Shown here piece after piece: positions 36,557 to 60,300 of a stretch of 64,000 nt of DNA. Position 1 is the first letter of the stretch. Each line of letters starts with the position of its first letter. A model generated the notes under the pieces. That model did not search any database. It was not told the DNA's origin and worked only from the letters and a program-made list of their open reading frames with translations. The DNA comes from Aptenodytes patagonicus (lineage: Eukaryota > Chordata > Aves > Sphenisciformes > Spheniscidae): the NCBI RefSeq assembly GCF_965638725.1, contig NC_134970.1, forward strand, positions 5,275,001-5,339,000, written 5' to 3'. Both the position numbers and the translations under genes were made by a program.

Positions 36557-38649
36557 GAAACTGCTCTCTTCTGTTTGTCCCACTTCACTGTGAGGGGAAG
36601 GCCTTTTCATAGGGACTCTCCAATTATCGTTCAAGTGCCTCGTCACAACAATATTCTCCTTGGTGGAGGGGTTTCGTGTGTGTTGAATTGGGGAGGGTGG
36701 GGGGGAGGGAAGAAAGTTGAGTCTATGTAAACATGCTGCATGCTCTCTTGTATTCTGTGTACAGCCTGGGGCGGGCCTCTGAAGACCTGTTCTGACTGCT
36801 CTTTAGTCCCGCCAGAGTAACAGTGCTCAACCAGTTTGCACTGCGGGGGCAAGGTGGGGAAGCTGACATGTAAAGTTTGGTTACAATCGTTGCCATTTAT
36901 CAATTCTTGTACAATTAAGTAACCTCAAAGTAATGGAAGCTGTTTTATAGGCTTAGAGTCCGCTGTTTTCTTCAGGACTGAAGGTGGGGTTGAGGGATGT
37001 CCTTGTTCAATGCCAGATGGCTGATTTACGTCTGGATCTTCCTGGTACAGCAGAATGTTCAGGCCTTCTAATATCTGATTCTTGGAACATGAAAAGGTTT
37101 TGTTTGAAACTGTAAATATGTTTGTGCCTTAAATGAATGGGGAGAGAGGGGAAAGAAAGTCTGGAGTGGAAAATCTCTGACCCACTGTTTTTCAGGGTGA
37201 AGGCTCCCAGATAGCCAGGCATGAACTCGATTGTAATCAGGAAATAACTTTCCAAGGCAACAGCCTCTACCCCTGGGTTGAGTATGCCTGTATTTTTCCC
37301 TCTTCCCCTCCTCTCGTTTGGAGGCTTCCCAGCATTAGCTCCCAGGAGACGGAGGCTGGAGGAGATTCTTGCTAGCCACACGTTTGTGTATTTTGTTCCT
37401 TAAAAGGTGGGGTGTTTTTGCACGTCGTAGCTGTATGTGCATGTAGAGCTGCTTGATTTTTGTCGTTACTTTTCTGGGGATGGCACTGGGGCAGTTAAAT
37501 CGTCAGTGAAATACTTCACTGAGTACCTCAGCCAGTGCCATGAAATCACAGCATCCTTCCTCTTGTGCCGCAGCTCATTGTGAAATACCTGCCATTCTGG
37601 AGGCTTTGACGAGGAAAGGCTAAAATATACAGCATAGAAACATGCACCTTTTTCTTTGTGTTCTGACCTTCCGGTTTCAGAGGAGGAGAGCCTGGGACGG
37701 AGGGTTTCTTGCGAGATCAAATGTAAAAAATGTTCTTCAAAGAAACAACTATGGCATCTTGTGCCGGAACTTAAGTTATTTCCTGAAAAGAATTTTTTTA
37801 GAAGTATTGGAATCCAAAGCAAAGAAATAAGCATGCATAAAACCACAATCTCCCTTTCACTGTCTATATCTATAAATATAAATATTTATATATAAAAAAC
37901 TAACATTTACTAGAGGTTTTTTTTACCCTCTCAGATAAGAGCTTCTTGGCTGTTTTTTAGCAGGTTGATCTCTGCCTGAGGAAACATGAAAAGGGAGTAT
38001 GCTTGAGTACAAACATGGTTCAAATATTTTGTATTTTACAGGACTCTGCGTGAATCAAATGCCCAGGGTTAGAGCCTGGCAGGAGGGAGGTTTCTCATCA
38101 TGTTTGGGTGCTAGAACTGTCGCTGGGGGAGCTCAGGAGCCCGATTTTAGGACTTGTGGAGGAGACGTTTTTAGACATTTATTTGTTGCAGGCATCCCGT
38201 GTGGGCAACGTACCTGTGTATGTGAGGAGAAAGGCTTTTGCAGTATTTTGTATTCTTGTTACCTATGGGACGGAGAGGAACTTGTTTGTAGTGGTTTTAC
38301 CCCGTGTTTGAAGAGGCAGCACAAAGGGATGGGACACGGATGACAAAGCCATTGATTCTTCCTAGGCTACTTTCCAGTGATCTCTTCAGGTCAAACACTT
38401 AACAAAAGTCTGGGGTGAGATGAAGAGAGCAGTTATTTCATGCTCTGGGATAAAACTCTCCTCAGCCCAACAAAGTCAAGACAGAAAACCTCCCTTTTCT
38501 GCTGGACCAGCAGTCCAGGTATTCAAATGAAAATGTAGATATACTATGTACACCTACAGCAAGATTATTTTTATCAGCCATTTTCTGTGTAGATGCTACA
38601 GTGTGATTTCATGCGGAAATATTGCTAAAGATTTTTAAAAATACAGATG

Positions 38650-38688
38650 TTGTGTGTGCGTGTGTGTGTCTGTGCGCGTGTGTGAGTG
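38650..38688. repeat. imperfect (GT)n microsatellite
   Basis: Alternating GT/GC dinucleotides with interruptions in the MAPK14 3'UTR. Such tracts vary in length between individuals. Confidence 0.8.
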
Positions 38689-38888
38689 GGAATGTTTCAT
38701 TTGGAGCCCGTACCCAGACGGGAGCCCGTGCGGCATGCACTCCCTACCTTCAGTGCAGTGCTGTTCAGCTGCCTGCGGGCTGAACAGGAGGACGCACTTC
38801 GAAGAAGAGATCGGCTATTTTGTTTCTATCCATGAATTTTGCTGTAATTGGTTATGCCAGATAAGATGTCACAATACCACTGGTCAAA

Positions 38889-38894
38889 AATAAA
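38889..38894 (+). terminator. MAPK14: MAPK14 polyadenylation signal AATAAA
   Basis: Canonical AATAAA followed by a short A/T-rich stretch; cleavage would be expected about 15-25 nt downstream, near 38915. It lies at the position expected for the long 3'UTR form. Confidence 0.75.
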
Positions 38895-38915
38895 ACCTAT
38901 TTTTCAGATTTACTG

Positions 38916-41360
38916 CGCTGATGGTGCTTACAAACCTCTTCACTAAATGGTTAGTTTTAGCACGGTGTGAGCTTCTCCCTCGTGTCGTACGGGATCCTGT
39001 CTGCGATGGTTGGGCGGGGGGGCCAAGGCCGCATGACTTGTTGACTGACTCTGTCTGCTGACACTGGGCTTCTGTCCGTACTTGTCCCAAGTGAACTCTT
39101 TGATACGAAACCAGCTTAGAGTGTGACCGTGAGTAATGGACCCAGAAAAAAACACTTTTATTTTCTGTTTAGTATAGGGGAGCGCTTACTCACCACAGCA
39201 GACCGGCGCTCTGCTACACGTCCGGACCTGGGACCCTTCCCCAGTAGTACTGGTTTATGTGTGTTTGCTATTTAAAAGTGATTTTTTTTCCTCTTCAGCT
39301 GCCACCTAGTTGGTGGTGGAAGGGTGTTTATGGGAGCAGGAGCATCGTGGCCCTCCGTAGTGGAGATTTTCCGACTTCCGTTGTGTATCGGTGCCATTCA
39401 CGCGGAAGAATGATTGACCAAAGCTGTGTTCTTCACACTAACAAAAGCCTCAGTAACTGAAGTTCCCAGGCCTTGATAAAACCAGGTGGTTCGTGTCGAT
39501 CCGAGTCAGGTAGCTGATAGCTACAACGCGTACGCTCCCCTGTCAGAGCGCTGTGCAGCCGCTGATTTGAGTAAGTACAAAGCCGAGCAGGGGGGTGTTC
39601 TCTCAGCTGTATGGAAGCTGCCTTCCTCCTTGTTTTCACCTTCTGCTTGCCTTGGTACAAATCGAGAGGAGAGGGGGGGAAAAAAAAAAAGCCTAAACAG
39701 GACCTATCACTTACTGTTCTCTGGGAGGAAAAAAAAAAAATCCAAAATAGCCAAGATACACAATTCCTGAATGTGCTCAGTTACGATACATCCTGGTTGG
39801 CAAAAGAAACCCCAAACTAAAATCAGTGAGAATTGAATTGGGGAAAAAAAATAAACTACACCTACAAAATCAAGTTACTTAACTCAAGGTTTCCTATTCG
39901 ATTTGAATCGGTCACTTGAATTAATTCATCTCTCTACAGCCAAGACATGCCCTAGATATTTAGAACTCCTTAATTGTGCGCCGATTACCTGTGTGTGCAC
40001 ACGTGGTTGAGCAAGAGTTGTGTTCATAAAATGACAAACGGGTTACACGTCTGCTTATGTACCAGGAGTTTTTGCTGTAACACCTCTTGCTCACAGGTGT
40101 ATTTATAGAACCAATTGTCGGTTTATTTCCTGACTGTGCTGTTGCTATAGCCAGGACTTATTTACACGTATATACATAAGCAAGGTTAAAAAACCTGCCA
40201 TAGCACCTTGTCCCTAGTTTGTGTTTTATAGAACAGCAGGCCTTACCCCGGCTATTTGAGGAACGCAAGGGCCAACACTAATACAGTTGCAGCGGTTGCC
40301 TGTAAGCAGGTAAAATGGGTCTTTCCTAAAACCCTGATGGTGCTTTTTCAGTAATTGCTGTTTATGGGGTGACTCGGCTCTAACCCTGCTGCACAGACCT
40401 GCTCAGAGCAGGGACGCTGCTGTGGGCAGGGTTGAGGGCTGGCGGGGTAGAGCACAGTGTAAGCGGCTGGGCTGGCTCGTTAAGGCCCGGCTTAGTCACT
40501 TCCTTTGGAAAGTGTGTAGGATGCACCTACCTCCTGCGTGGGAGCCCCACCTGAGCCTCCTCAAGTTGGAGCAAAATGTCGAGGTGTTCTCTGCTTCCCA
40601 GGAACGGACCTTCTCCCAGGCTGGGTGTGCTGGTCTGGCGTGGTACCGGCAGGCAGAGCAGTGAACCTGGGCTTTGCGCTGTCCAAGAAGACCCGAGAAG
40701 GGGGTTGGACCTGCTGCAGGAGATGAAACTAGACCCGGCAAAGCCTGGGGCACGAACAGTTCTCGGGATGGTCCCATCTCGTGGCTGCTCTTGAACCTCC
40801 TTGCTGCAGTCACCCGGATGAAGGTGGAGAACCTCAGCCTGCGTTCACCACGTCCCCGCTCTGCTGGGAAACCAGGCTTGGGAGAAAATCGCCGTCGCTT
40901 CCTCGCTCTTCTGTGGATGTAACACCCTGGTGTCCTTCGTCACGAGCCTGGAGCTGTCCTCTATCAGCTGGAAAGAAGAATGTCCCTGCTTGGCTGACGA
41001 GGCGCTGTGGCTTGTCCCCCAGATTCCCCGGCTCGACGAGTCCTTACTCATCCGCTTGTTCAGAGCAGGGATTTCACGAGACCCCCCCTCTGAGCCCCAC
41101 GAGGACATTTCTCGGCTGGTGGCCCGGTGGAAGCAGGAGAGCAAGAGCTGTAGGTGACGGCGGGGCTCCCGGAGGTGTGCCTGCCGCGGGGCTGGGTGCT
41201 CAGCTCCTGTAGCAGAGTCCAGAGGCACCTGTACAAGACCGAGGCGTGTCGGGAAACCTGATGCCTCACCTCCTCCAATGTGGAGGCGGAGGGAGGAGGG
41301 CCCAAAGACATGTCCCTTCACGCTCGCAACAGCTGAAAACGGAGAAGGAGACTCGCTAGA
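38916..41360. other. spacer between MAPK14 and MAPK13
   Basis: About 2.4 kb. The first part is mixed or AT-rich with A tracts near 39679 and 39729; from about 40380 the sequence becomes clearly GC-richer toward MAPK13. Several overlapping ORFs on both strands around 40.4-41.3 kb reflect this composition and show no known domain. Upstream regulatory DNA of MAPK13 must lie here, but I cannot define sites. Confidence 0.5.
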
Positions 41361-41365
41361 GCCTT

Positions 41366-41371
41366 TTTATA
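41366..41371 (+). promoter_or_regulatory. MAPK13: TATA-like element of MAPK13
   Basis: TTTATA within CCTTTTTATACC, 95 bp before the MAPK13 ATG. Initiation about 30 bp downstream would leave a 5'UTR of roughly 65-70 nt. Surrounding DNA is GC-rich but CpG-poor compared with the MAPK14 island. This is inference from position and sequence alone. Confidence 0.45.
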
Positions 41372-41465
41372 CCAGCGCAGGAGGCCTCGCTGTCCCGCTC
41401 TCACCCCAGAAGCCCTCCTGTACTCCAGTACTCTGGGGGGGTGGCATTCCCGCACCCGCCGGGCG

Positions 41466-53464
<11,999 letters not shown>

Positions 53465-54600
53465 CGACCGGTGCGGCTGTGGCTGGGATTCACTTCTCCT
53501 GGATGACGGGTTGGATTTACTCCACGCTGTCTTGCTGGTGGCCATCGTTTTGGCTTGCGGGACTTCTCTGTGTGCCAACGCAAGGATGACACCGTGCTGC
53601 GGCCACTGGACTTTGTTCTACTAAAGGGGGAAGCACCCCGAACAGTTTTCAACACAAGAGATAAATATATTCTCATTGAAACTTTAAGTGGGAGAATTTT
53701 ACCTGGTGTTTCTTCCCCCCCCCCGCCATTTGTCCACTTGAGAGAGCAGGGGTTTCATTGCTCCCTTCTCATTAGTCTTTCCAAGCACAGGTTTTAGTAC
53801 ATTAATTAGGGATAAGGTAAAGAAAAAGGTAAAATTGTCTGGGAAGTGAGTCCCAAGCAAAATAATCAGAAATTAGTGAAATTCAGCATAACAAGACTTT
53901 ATCCAGTCTAACTCTGAGCACGTCCCCTTTCCCTGAGCAGTCAAACAGCATCCAGCACAGCGAGGTTGCTGGGACGGTGTCGGCTCCAGGACACCATGGG
54001 AATCCATTCAATCATGGGTCCGTGTTCAGAGCAGCTCCAAACTCTTGCTATACACACAACTCCCTGCTAGGGTGCTTCCCTCTCCGGACGGCCGCTCTTT
54101 TTCGCTCTGCTTATTTCATTCCCTGGGTTTCGATCAGTGCCATCTCCTCCGTACCGCCAGCTGCAAACACGTCCTGGGAATTCAAGGCCACTTTCCCACC
54201 TTGATAGACCGGGTATCCCAAGGAGCCGGGTTATCATCAAACAGTCCTGCTGCCCCTTCTTTCTGCTCAGCCTGGTTTCCCCAACCGTTCTCTCTTCGCC
54301 ACGCTTATCTCTCGCTGAGCACCCTCTCCCTGGAGTCACCCTGCCTGCTCCAGGCTGCCTTTATCTCCCGGCAGGGCTGGTGTTTCCTTACACAGCCCAG
54401 CGATGTTGGCCCCTTACATTCTCCATTCCTTCTGCTCTGCGGGGTCAGTTGAACCAGGGATCCTCTGCTTCAGTTCTCTTTTGAGGGCCGCTCGTTCCTC
54501 AGTATGAAGAGACATTCAAACCGATCATTTGGAAAATGGTCAATTGTCAGTCCTAAGGCTCAGCTCTCAAAGTAACTAACAAAAAGTTCATATATTGGGG
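53465..54600 (+). other. MAPK13: MAPK13 3'UTR and 3' flank, end not resolved
   Basis: Follows the TAG at 53462-53464. No canonical AATAAA is visible close to the stop. A weak non-canonical candidate, GATAAATATA, lies at 53660-53669. ORFs across the region have no recognisable domain. The transcript end could therefore be near 53690 or further downstream. Confidence 0.4.
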
Positions 54601-56204
54601 AGAAAAAAAGCATAAAAATATGTTGCGTGAACGATCTAGCATTAACAGAAAGAGGAACACAATAATTCAGTGAGCGCAGAAAATAATTTTGGATATCTTA
54701 GTTTCTTGGTATCAGATTAGCTCCTTCTGTCAGCATCATTATAAATTGCATCTAAGATAATCTTATTAAATAGAATCTCTCTCAAAAACCACTACAGGGT
54801 AGAAAACATCCTGGAGAGTAAGAGCTTCACAGATTCCCTTTACTGCACTTTCATTGAGGTTTTGCATTTCTTATTTGTCTATGCAAATTTTAATTAATTC
54901 ACTTATTTAGTGAGTAATTCTTGGTAGCGACAAGAAATTGCCTTCTCTGAAATGCTCAGAGTCCCCGTGTGCGACAGGGGTGGGACTGTGCAGTGCTGCT
55001 GGCGCTCAGCTGGGGAGAGCGCAGGTCCCCGGCCAGCTGCACCCAGCCCTGCTCTAACACACCGTTTCTTTAGTAGATGTAGAGTTTTGTACGAGATGAA
55101 GAACAACACAATAATCTCGGGTTTTTTTGCTCCTGGATGTGGACAAGAAAAAAAAAAAAGTGCGATGATGTGAGAAAATCCAGACAACTTGCCTGGATTT
55201 AACTGCTTTGGAAAGGTGTTGAGATAGCATTGTGATAAGAAGAGTACGATAGGTAAACAGAGGGCTGTTGTTTTATGAACCCAGACCGACCAGCCAGTCA
55301 TCCGGATCCTCCCTCCAGGGAAAGTTTGTTCCATCTTTTGGTTCTACAATATGCTAAATAGTTCATTCAAATTTAAAAGTACGTTTTGATCTTTAAAGTA
55401 ATTCGACTTACCGGAGGTGTACTGATACCATCTGAAGCCTGGCATTTTTTGATGCGTATGCGTCAGTATGTCCCAAGCCACCACTCAGGTATGTGGGTGT
55501 TTGCTATAAATGTTGTTACCATTAGAACAGAGGAGAGATGAAAAATAATTACAAGAACAAAATAAGCGAAGGGGATCTGAAAGTGACTGCGGTGTCATTA
55601 CAACCGTGTCTGCAGGTTCTTGCTTTGGTGAGTTTGGGTCTCATGAGCACCGAAACGCTCTCGTGCTTTAGAAACCAAGTGTAACTGATCCCCAGGGTGG
55701 GATGCTTCAGGATAGCAAATGCGGAAGAGCAGGAGTCTGGGGAGTAAGGGGACTCCAGGCTAGTTTCAAAGTCTGGGACTTCTGTTATGTAAATTCCTGG
55801 CTCCCCCTGACAGCCCTCTTTCTCATGCATCTTGATGATCTTGTAGACAATTCCTCTCATTAGTCCTTTTGCAATACATCCCATACGCACTTGTGTGGCT
55901 TATTCCAGAGCACCGTAACTGCTAGGTCTTGACCACTGATTTCTGAGGTGATGTCCAGCAGATTGGACAGTACAGAGAATTTTTCCCTTCCTCCTCTATG
56001 CTTGGAAGTTCTCATTGTCCATATGCTAAACAGTTAATTGCCAGAGTTTCCTAAGTACAATGGGGTCTTTGGGGGCTATTTATCCCCCCCCCGCAGTGCT
56101 ACAGAATAGATTTTTTTCCTCTGACAGGCCTTGATTTATTCCTGCCTAAAATATGAATGGGTATGCTTCACTCCCACCAAAAAAAAAAAAAATCTTTAAA
56201 TATG
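54601..56204. other. intergenic sequence downstream of MAPK13
   Basis: Mixed, partly AT-rich sequence. A 113-codon minus-strand ORF at 55549-55890 has a protein-like composition but no family I can name. Otherwise nothing is supported. Confidence 0.45.
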
Positions 56205-56707
56205 TGTGCTGGTTTTGGCCGGGGTAGAGTTAATTTTCTTCATAGTCACCAACGTTAAACCCGATGGTCTGGTCCACAGGGACCAGGGGTGGAGGTTGCA
56301 ATAGAAATACCTTTAAATTGTTGTAACCCGGGATTTGGGTTGCATGTTACAGGAATTGCTATAGCAGGGACCACCCGAACCGACGGAGGAGAAGCCTTAC
56401 AAGACGCAGCGCAAGTGCAGCAGCGACCCGACCTGAGGTGGCTTTGGGGCCCTGTAACTCCACGCAACGCACCACCTCTCCTGTCCTGAGTGACCACCAT
56501 CACAGACGGAGCCCAAGGCCATGGACTAAATGAACTCGGTGGACATTTTGTGGACATTTCTGGACGTTTCATGGACATTTTACAAGGGTGGTCCACAGAC
56601 CAAGGGAATGATATCTGCGTATTGTATCAAAGGATGGGAAGGGAGGGGGTGGTTAATGAGGATGTATCGGATAGTGTGGGACCTGAGCATGACGTAAACG
56701 GTATGGA

Positions 56708-56722
56708 ACGAGGGGTGGAGAA
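56708..56722 (+). other. polypurine tract of the retroviral copy
   Basis: Purine-rich run broken by one C and one T, ending exactly where the 3' LTR starts. This is the normal place for the plus-strand primer of reverse transcription and confirms the LTR boundary and orientation. Confidence 0.65.
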
Positions 56723-57315
56723 TGTCCTGGTTTTGGCTGGGGTAGAGTTAATTTTCTTCACAGTAGCTGGTACGGGGCTGTGTTTTGGATTTGTGCTGGA
56801 AACAGTGTGGGTAACAAAGGGATGTTTTCGTTCCTGCTGAGCAGTGCTGACACAGAGTCAAGGCCTTTTCTGCCTCTCACCCCACCCCACCAGCGAGGAG
56901 GCTGGGGGGGCACAAGAAGCTGGGAGGGGACACGGCCGGGACAGCTGACCCCAACTGACCCAAGGGATGTCCCACACCATATGACGTCATGCTCGGCATG
57001 TAAAGCTGGGGGAGAAAGGGGGGGGGGACACACACATTCGGAGTGATGGAGTTTGTCTTCCCAAGTCACCGTTACGCGTGATGGAGCCCTGCTTTCCTGG
57101 AGATGGCCGAACACCTGCCTGCCCATGGGAAGGAGGGAATGAATTCCTTGTTTTGCTTTGCTTGTGCGGCTTTTGCTTTCCCTATTAAACTGTCTTTATC
57201 TCAACCCACAAGTTTTCTCACTTTTACCCTCCTGATTCTCTCCCCCATCCCACTGGGGGGGAGTGAGCGAGCGGCTGGGTGGGGCCTAGTTGCCAGCTGG
57301 GGTTAAACCACCACA
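56723..57315 (+). repeat. 3' LTR of the retroviral copy
   Basis: 593 bp, TG...CA ended. It starts TGTCCTGGTTTTGGCTGGGG and contains ATTAAA at 57184-57189 as a likely LTR poly(A) signal, about 125 bp before its end. The orientation is plus. The opening motif with GTAGAGTTAATTTTCTTC is a sequence I recognise from abundant bird LTRs. Confidence 0.78.
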
Positions 57316-60300
57316 ATACGTATTAGGACACCCCCCAACCTGTCACATACTCCCTTAAACACCACTTTGGTTAATAATCACAGTCCTGGAAATGCTAATT
57401 GCTAACCCAAAATTTACAGAGGTACTTAAAAAATTAGGTTGTTTTTTTTTTTTCTGCTGTTTATATGCTGAGCGGATACCAGTGCACAGCCATCTGTAAA
57501 GAGTGATTCTCTAATCAGGCACCTACCTGCAGCTTTGCCGATGGATGGAAATTGTGAGTTTTCTTGAATGGACTCAAGTAAACCTCTGGATAGGTTACAC
57601 GTCCCTACACATTAACGTCAGTGCAGAGGAAAGCCTGAACAGTAACGGAGCGATGATTCACTCGGGTTCCATACCTTCTGTGGTCTGACAGAGTCTGAAC
57701 AGGAGCACAGACGTAGGCCATCAGTCCCTTTTGCAGGGGTGGTCTGGGAAGCTATCGAGTGTAAGGCTCACCAGCAGTAACAAATTTGTCAGACGTGAAC
57801 CAACGCAAAAAGTACATACACGGATACAGATCTGGTTTGGACCTACAGTTCTTCCCTACAATTACAGGTGCTTGGCTGCCAAAGAGCTGTCCAGCTCTTA
57901 AGATCTCTTGCCAATGTATTCTGCCTGCAGTTGACAGCAAAAAAACTACAAGTATCTCTAAATTACTGCAATCGCATTCCAAATCCTTTCCTGTACGTTG
58001 GTGGCAACGCACAGATCCACCCTGCAATCCACAGGTGTGACTGCGGCTCACGCAAGCGTATCTGAACTAGCTTAAAGCTACTGAGCTCGGTATTAATAGC
58101 ACAGTCCGTGAAGTAGTGAGGAGCTCAGCACAAGCTAGCCTGAATATTTACTTGGGGTCTTCAGGAAGTTTTTCAGCCTGTGCTGAATCTGGTGTATCTG
58201 CAGATCCACAGCTTCTTGAGATAGTCACTAGATAGTTCAACGCTAGGCAGGTACGACTGTTAGTTGTGATAACACCTTTGGACTGCAGCGTAAGTATCTT
58301 CTTAGTTGGCATCTTCTTCCCAGTTACGGTCGGTCAGGTTCAGCTGGTCGTTCCAAAGTCCATCCCGAGGGACACGTGCCAAGAGGCGAGCATCTTCTCT
58401 GTGCGAGAGCTCAGAGCACGCAGTCCCCAGGGCTACAGAAAAGTATCTGTTGGGAAGGTATATGAACTCAGTAATGCATGCAGTATTTCTCAACTCTCCA
58501 CCCCTTCTGTAGCTGCTGAGTCATTTTGGTTTGGTTTAGCCAGGACGTACGCTTTCAGTACTCTCTAATTTTCTTCTTTGCCTTAAGTGATATCCGGTTT
58601 TGCTGTACAAACCTCAACTAAGGGAAAACTGCAACACTACCAGAATTTTCTGAGCTCTCATCTCCGCTGGGAACTGGACAAGGTGATGTTGTGTTTCTTG
58701 GCTGTCTTTCCGTTGCAGCTCATGCCGTGTAGTACTCGGGATAACCCTCCAGCGACTGTAGCTTTTTGATATGACGGTGTTGATGTTATCCTGACGTAGC
58801 CGCACAGATGCTCCGCGCTGATGAGATACGGGTTTCTCTTGGCTCATATCTCCCTGGGCCATGTACAAGCCCTTTGCTTCACTCCCCTCTTAGGTAGGGG
58901 CAGTGAGCACAGAACCATTGTGATGTTCCCTCAATTCCCTTGAAATTCAACGTTTTTGTTACGAAGCACTCTGAAGAGCTGGGCTGGAGGACATGCAGTG
59001 GTGTCCTGCTGTCTTGAAGAACCCCAGCTTGATGAGAGTAAGGGACCATCCTTTCTTCTTCCTGAGTGCGAGAGAACCTGCATTTTCCTCAAACGGTGGA
59101 AGGGAGAAGTTCCAGCTGCATCAGTCAAACAGCAGTTGAAATACTGTCCTTTTGAACCTGGCATCTGACTTGGCTGCCATGTCCTCTGCGTAATCTTTAA
59201 TAGAGGCCAGAGAGGAGCTCTCTGCAGCTGCCATAAACATCTCAGAGAGCTGCAGACATTTAGAGCTGCCTGTGCCCTGGTAAAATGAGGCTTGGTGGTC
59301 AGCAGCAGAGGGGCATCATCCAGGTGAGTGTGTGTGAATGCAGAGGGAGACGTCTCAGGACTGTGGGTGAGGCAGGCTGAGCCTCCTGACTATACGTAGC
59401 TACGGACATAGAGAGGCAGAGAAGTCTTAAAAGCTCAATCTCATAGAAAAAAAGTGAGTAAATCTATGGAGACTTTTGGAGTACAGAGCTTTCTTTCAGA
59501 AAATCATCTGTTAAGGTGAAGAACCTGTTCAGACAGAACTCATAAACCACTTCAAATGGGAATTTAGGGTGTGATTTCTTAATCATCTTGCCCCTCTTCA
59601 AAAGGGGATAGGCAGACCTGGAGAGGATTGGAGTTTGCTGGCTCTCTGTAACGATGGCTGAGGGAGAAAACATCTTCATGACAAAGTAATATACTGAGCC
59701 ATCTACCGGTAGTTGAAAAGGAGCCTCCACAGCTTTAGAGAATAACCTGAGATGCCCTTTGGGAATTGTCTGTCTGACCAGAGGACGAGCACAGAAGAGG
59801 CACTGGGGACTTCTGATGCGAACGGGTGTGAGGAGAACAAGCGTGAACGCAACAGAGCACACAGATTTTGCCGTCAGTGAGAGCAAACGTTAGTCCCACT
59901 TGTTTCAGGGATAGCATGTAGAAAAGTTTCTTCGGTATCAATCTTTCTGCTGAATATACTTTCAGAAAACACTTTCTGTTTCAGGGCCTGGGTTTCTCTT
60001 TTGTGAGCTTACACTGAACGCTCTGAAATTGCGAGAGCAATCTCAACAGCTGGCGTGTGGGCTCCACGCTCTGGTTTCACTAATTTGCCCACCAACCCTG
60101 TACAGTGACCCTTCAGCACACTGTCCAAGAGCCAACCACTATTTCTTCTGCAATTCCCAATATCCTGACAAACGCGGGGAGCCGATGCTCTGCAAGCCCA
60201 GGAATCGTGGAGGTGTGCACGTATTTGTTTTTCGTGGTATGTACCAGCCAGGAACTCAAAATAGATGGCGGGAAACGTAGCAGGTTGGTAGTGGAAAGAC

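Larger units (their letters stand above)
36557..38915 (+). other. MAPK14: MAPK14 3'UTR
   Basis: About 2.36 kb from the TGA (36554-36556) to just beyond the AATAAA at 38889. The length fits the main human 3'UTR. The last 100 bp, from about 38825, resemble the human 3' end more closely than the middle does, from memory. There is a GT-rich microsatellite at 38650-38688. No long coding frame is present. Confidence 0.75.
56205..57315 (+). mobile_element. internally deleted LTR retrovirus copy, probably avian ERVL-type
   Basis: The element begins TGTGCTGG and ends ACCACCACA. It is bracketed by ATATG (56200-56204) and ATACG (57316-57320), a 5-bp target duplication with one CpG-type transition. A 42-bp 5' LTR remnant (56205-56246) repeats the start of the full 3' LTR (56723-57315). 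Between them about 480 bp of internal sequence remains, ending in a purine-rich tract directly before the 3' LTR. No gag, pol or env reading frame survives, so it is a dead, truncated provirus. The ERVL label rests on the 5-bp target size and on my memory of the LTR family, not on a search. Confidence 0.75.

Noticed and set aside
40845-41321. 158-codon minus-strand ORF upstream of MAPK13
   Set aside because: GC-rich spacer with several overlapping open frames on both strands. No conserved motif and no splice logic.
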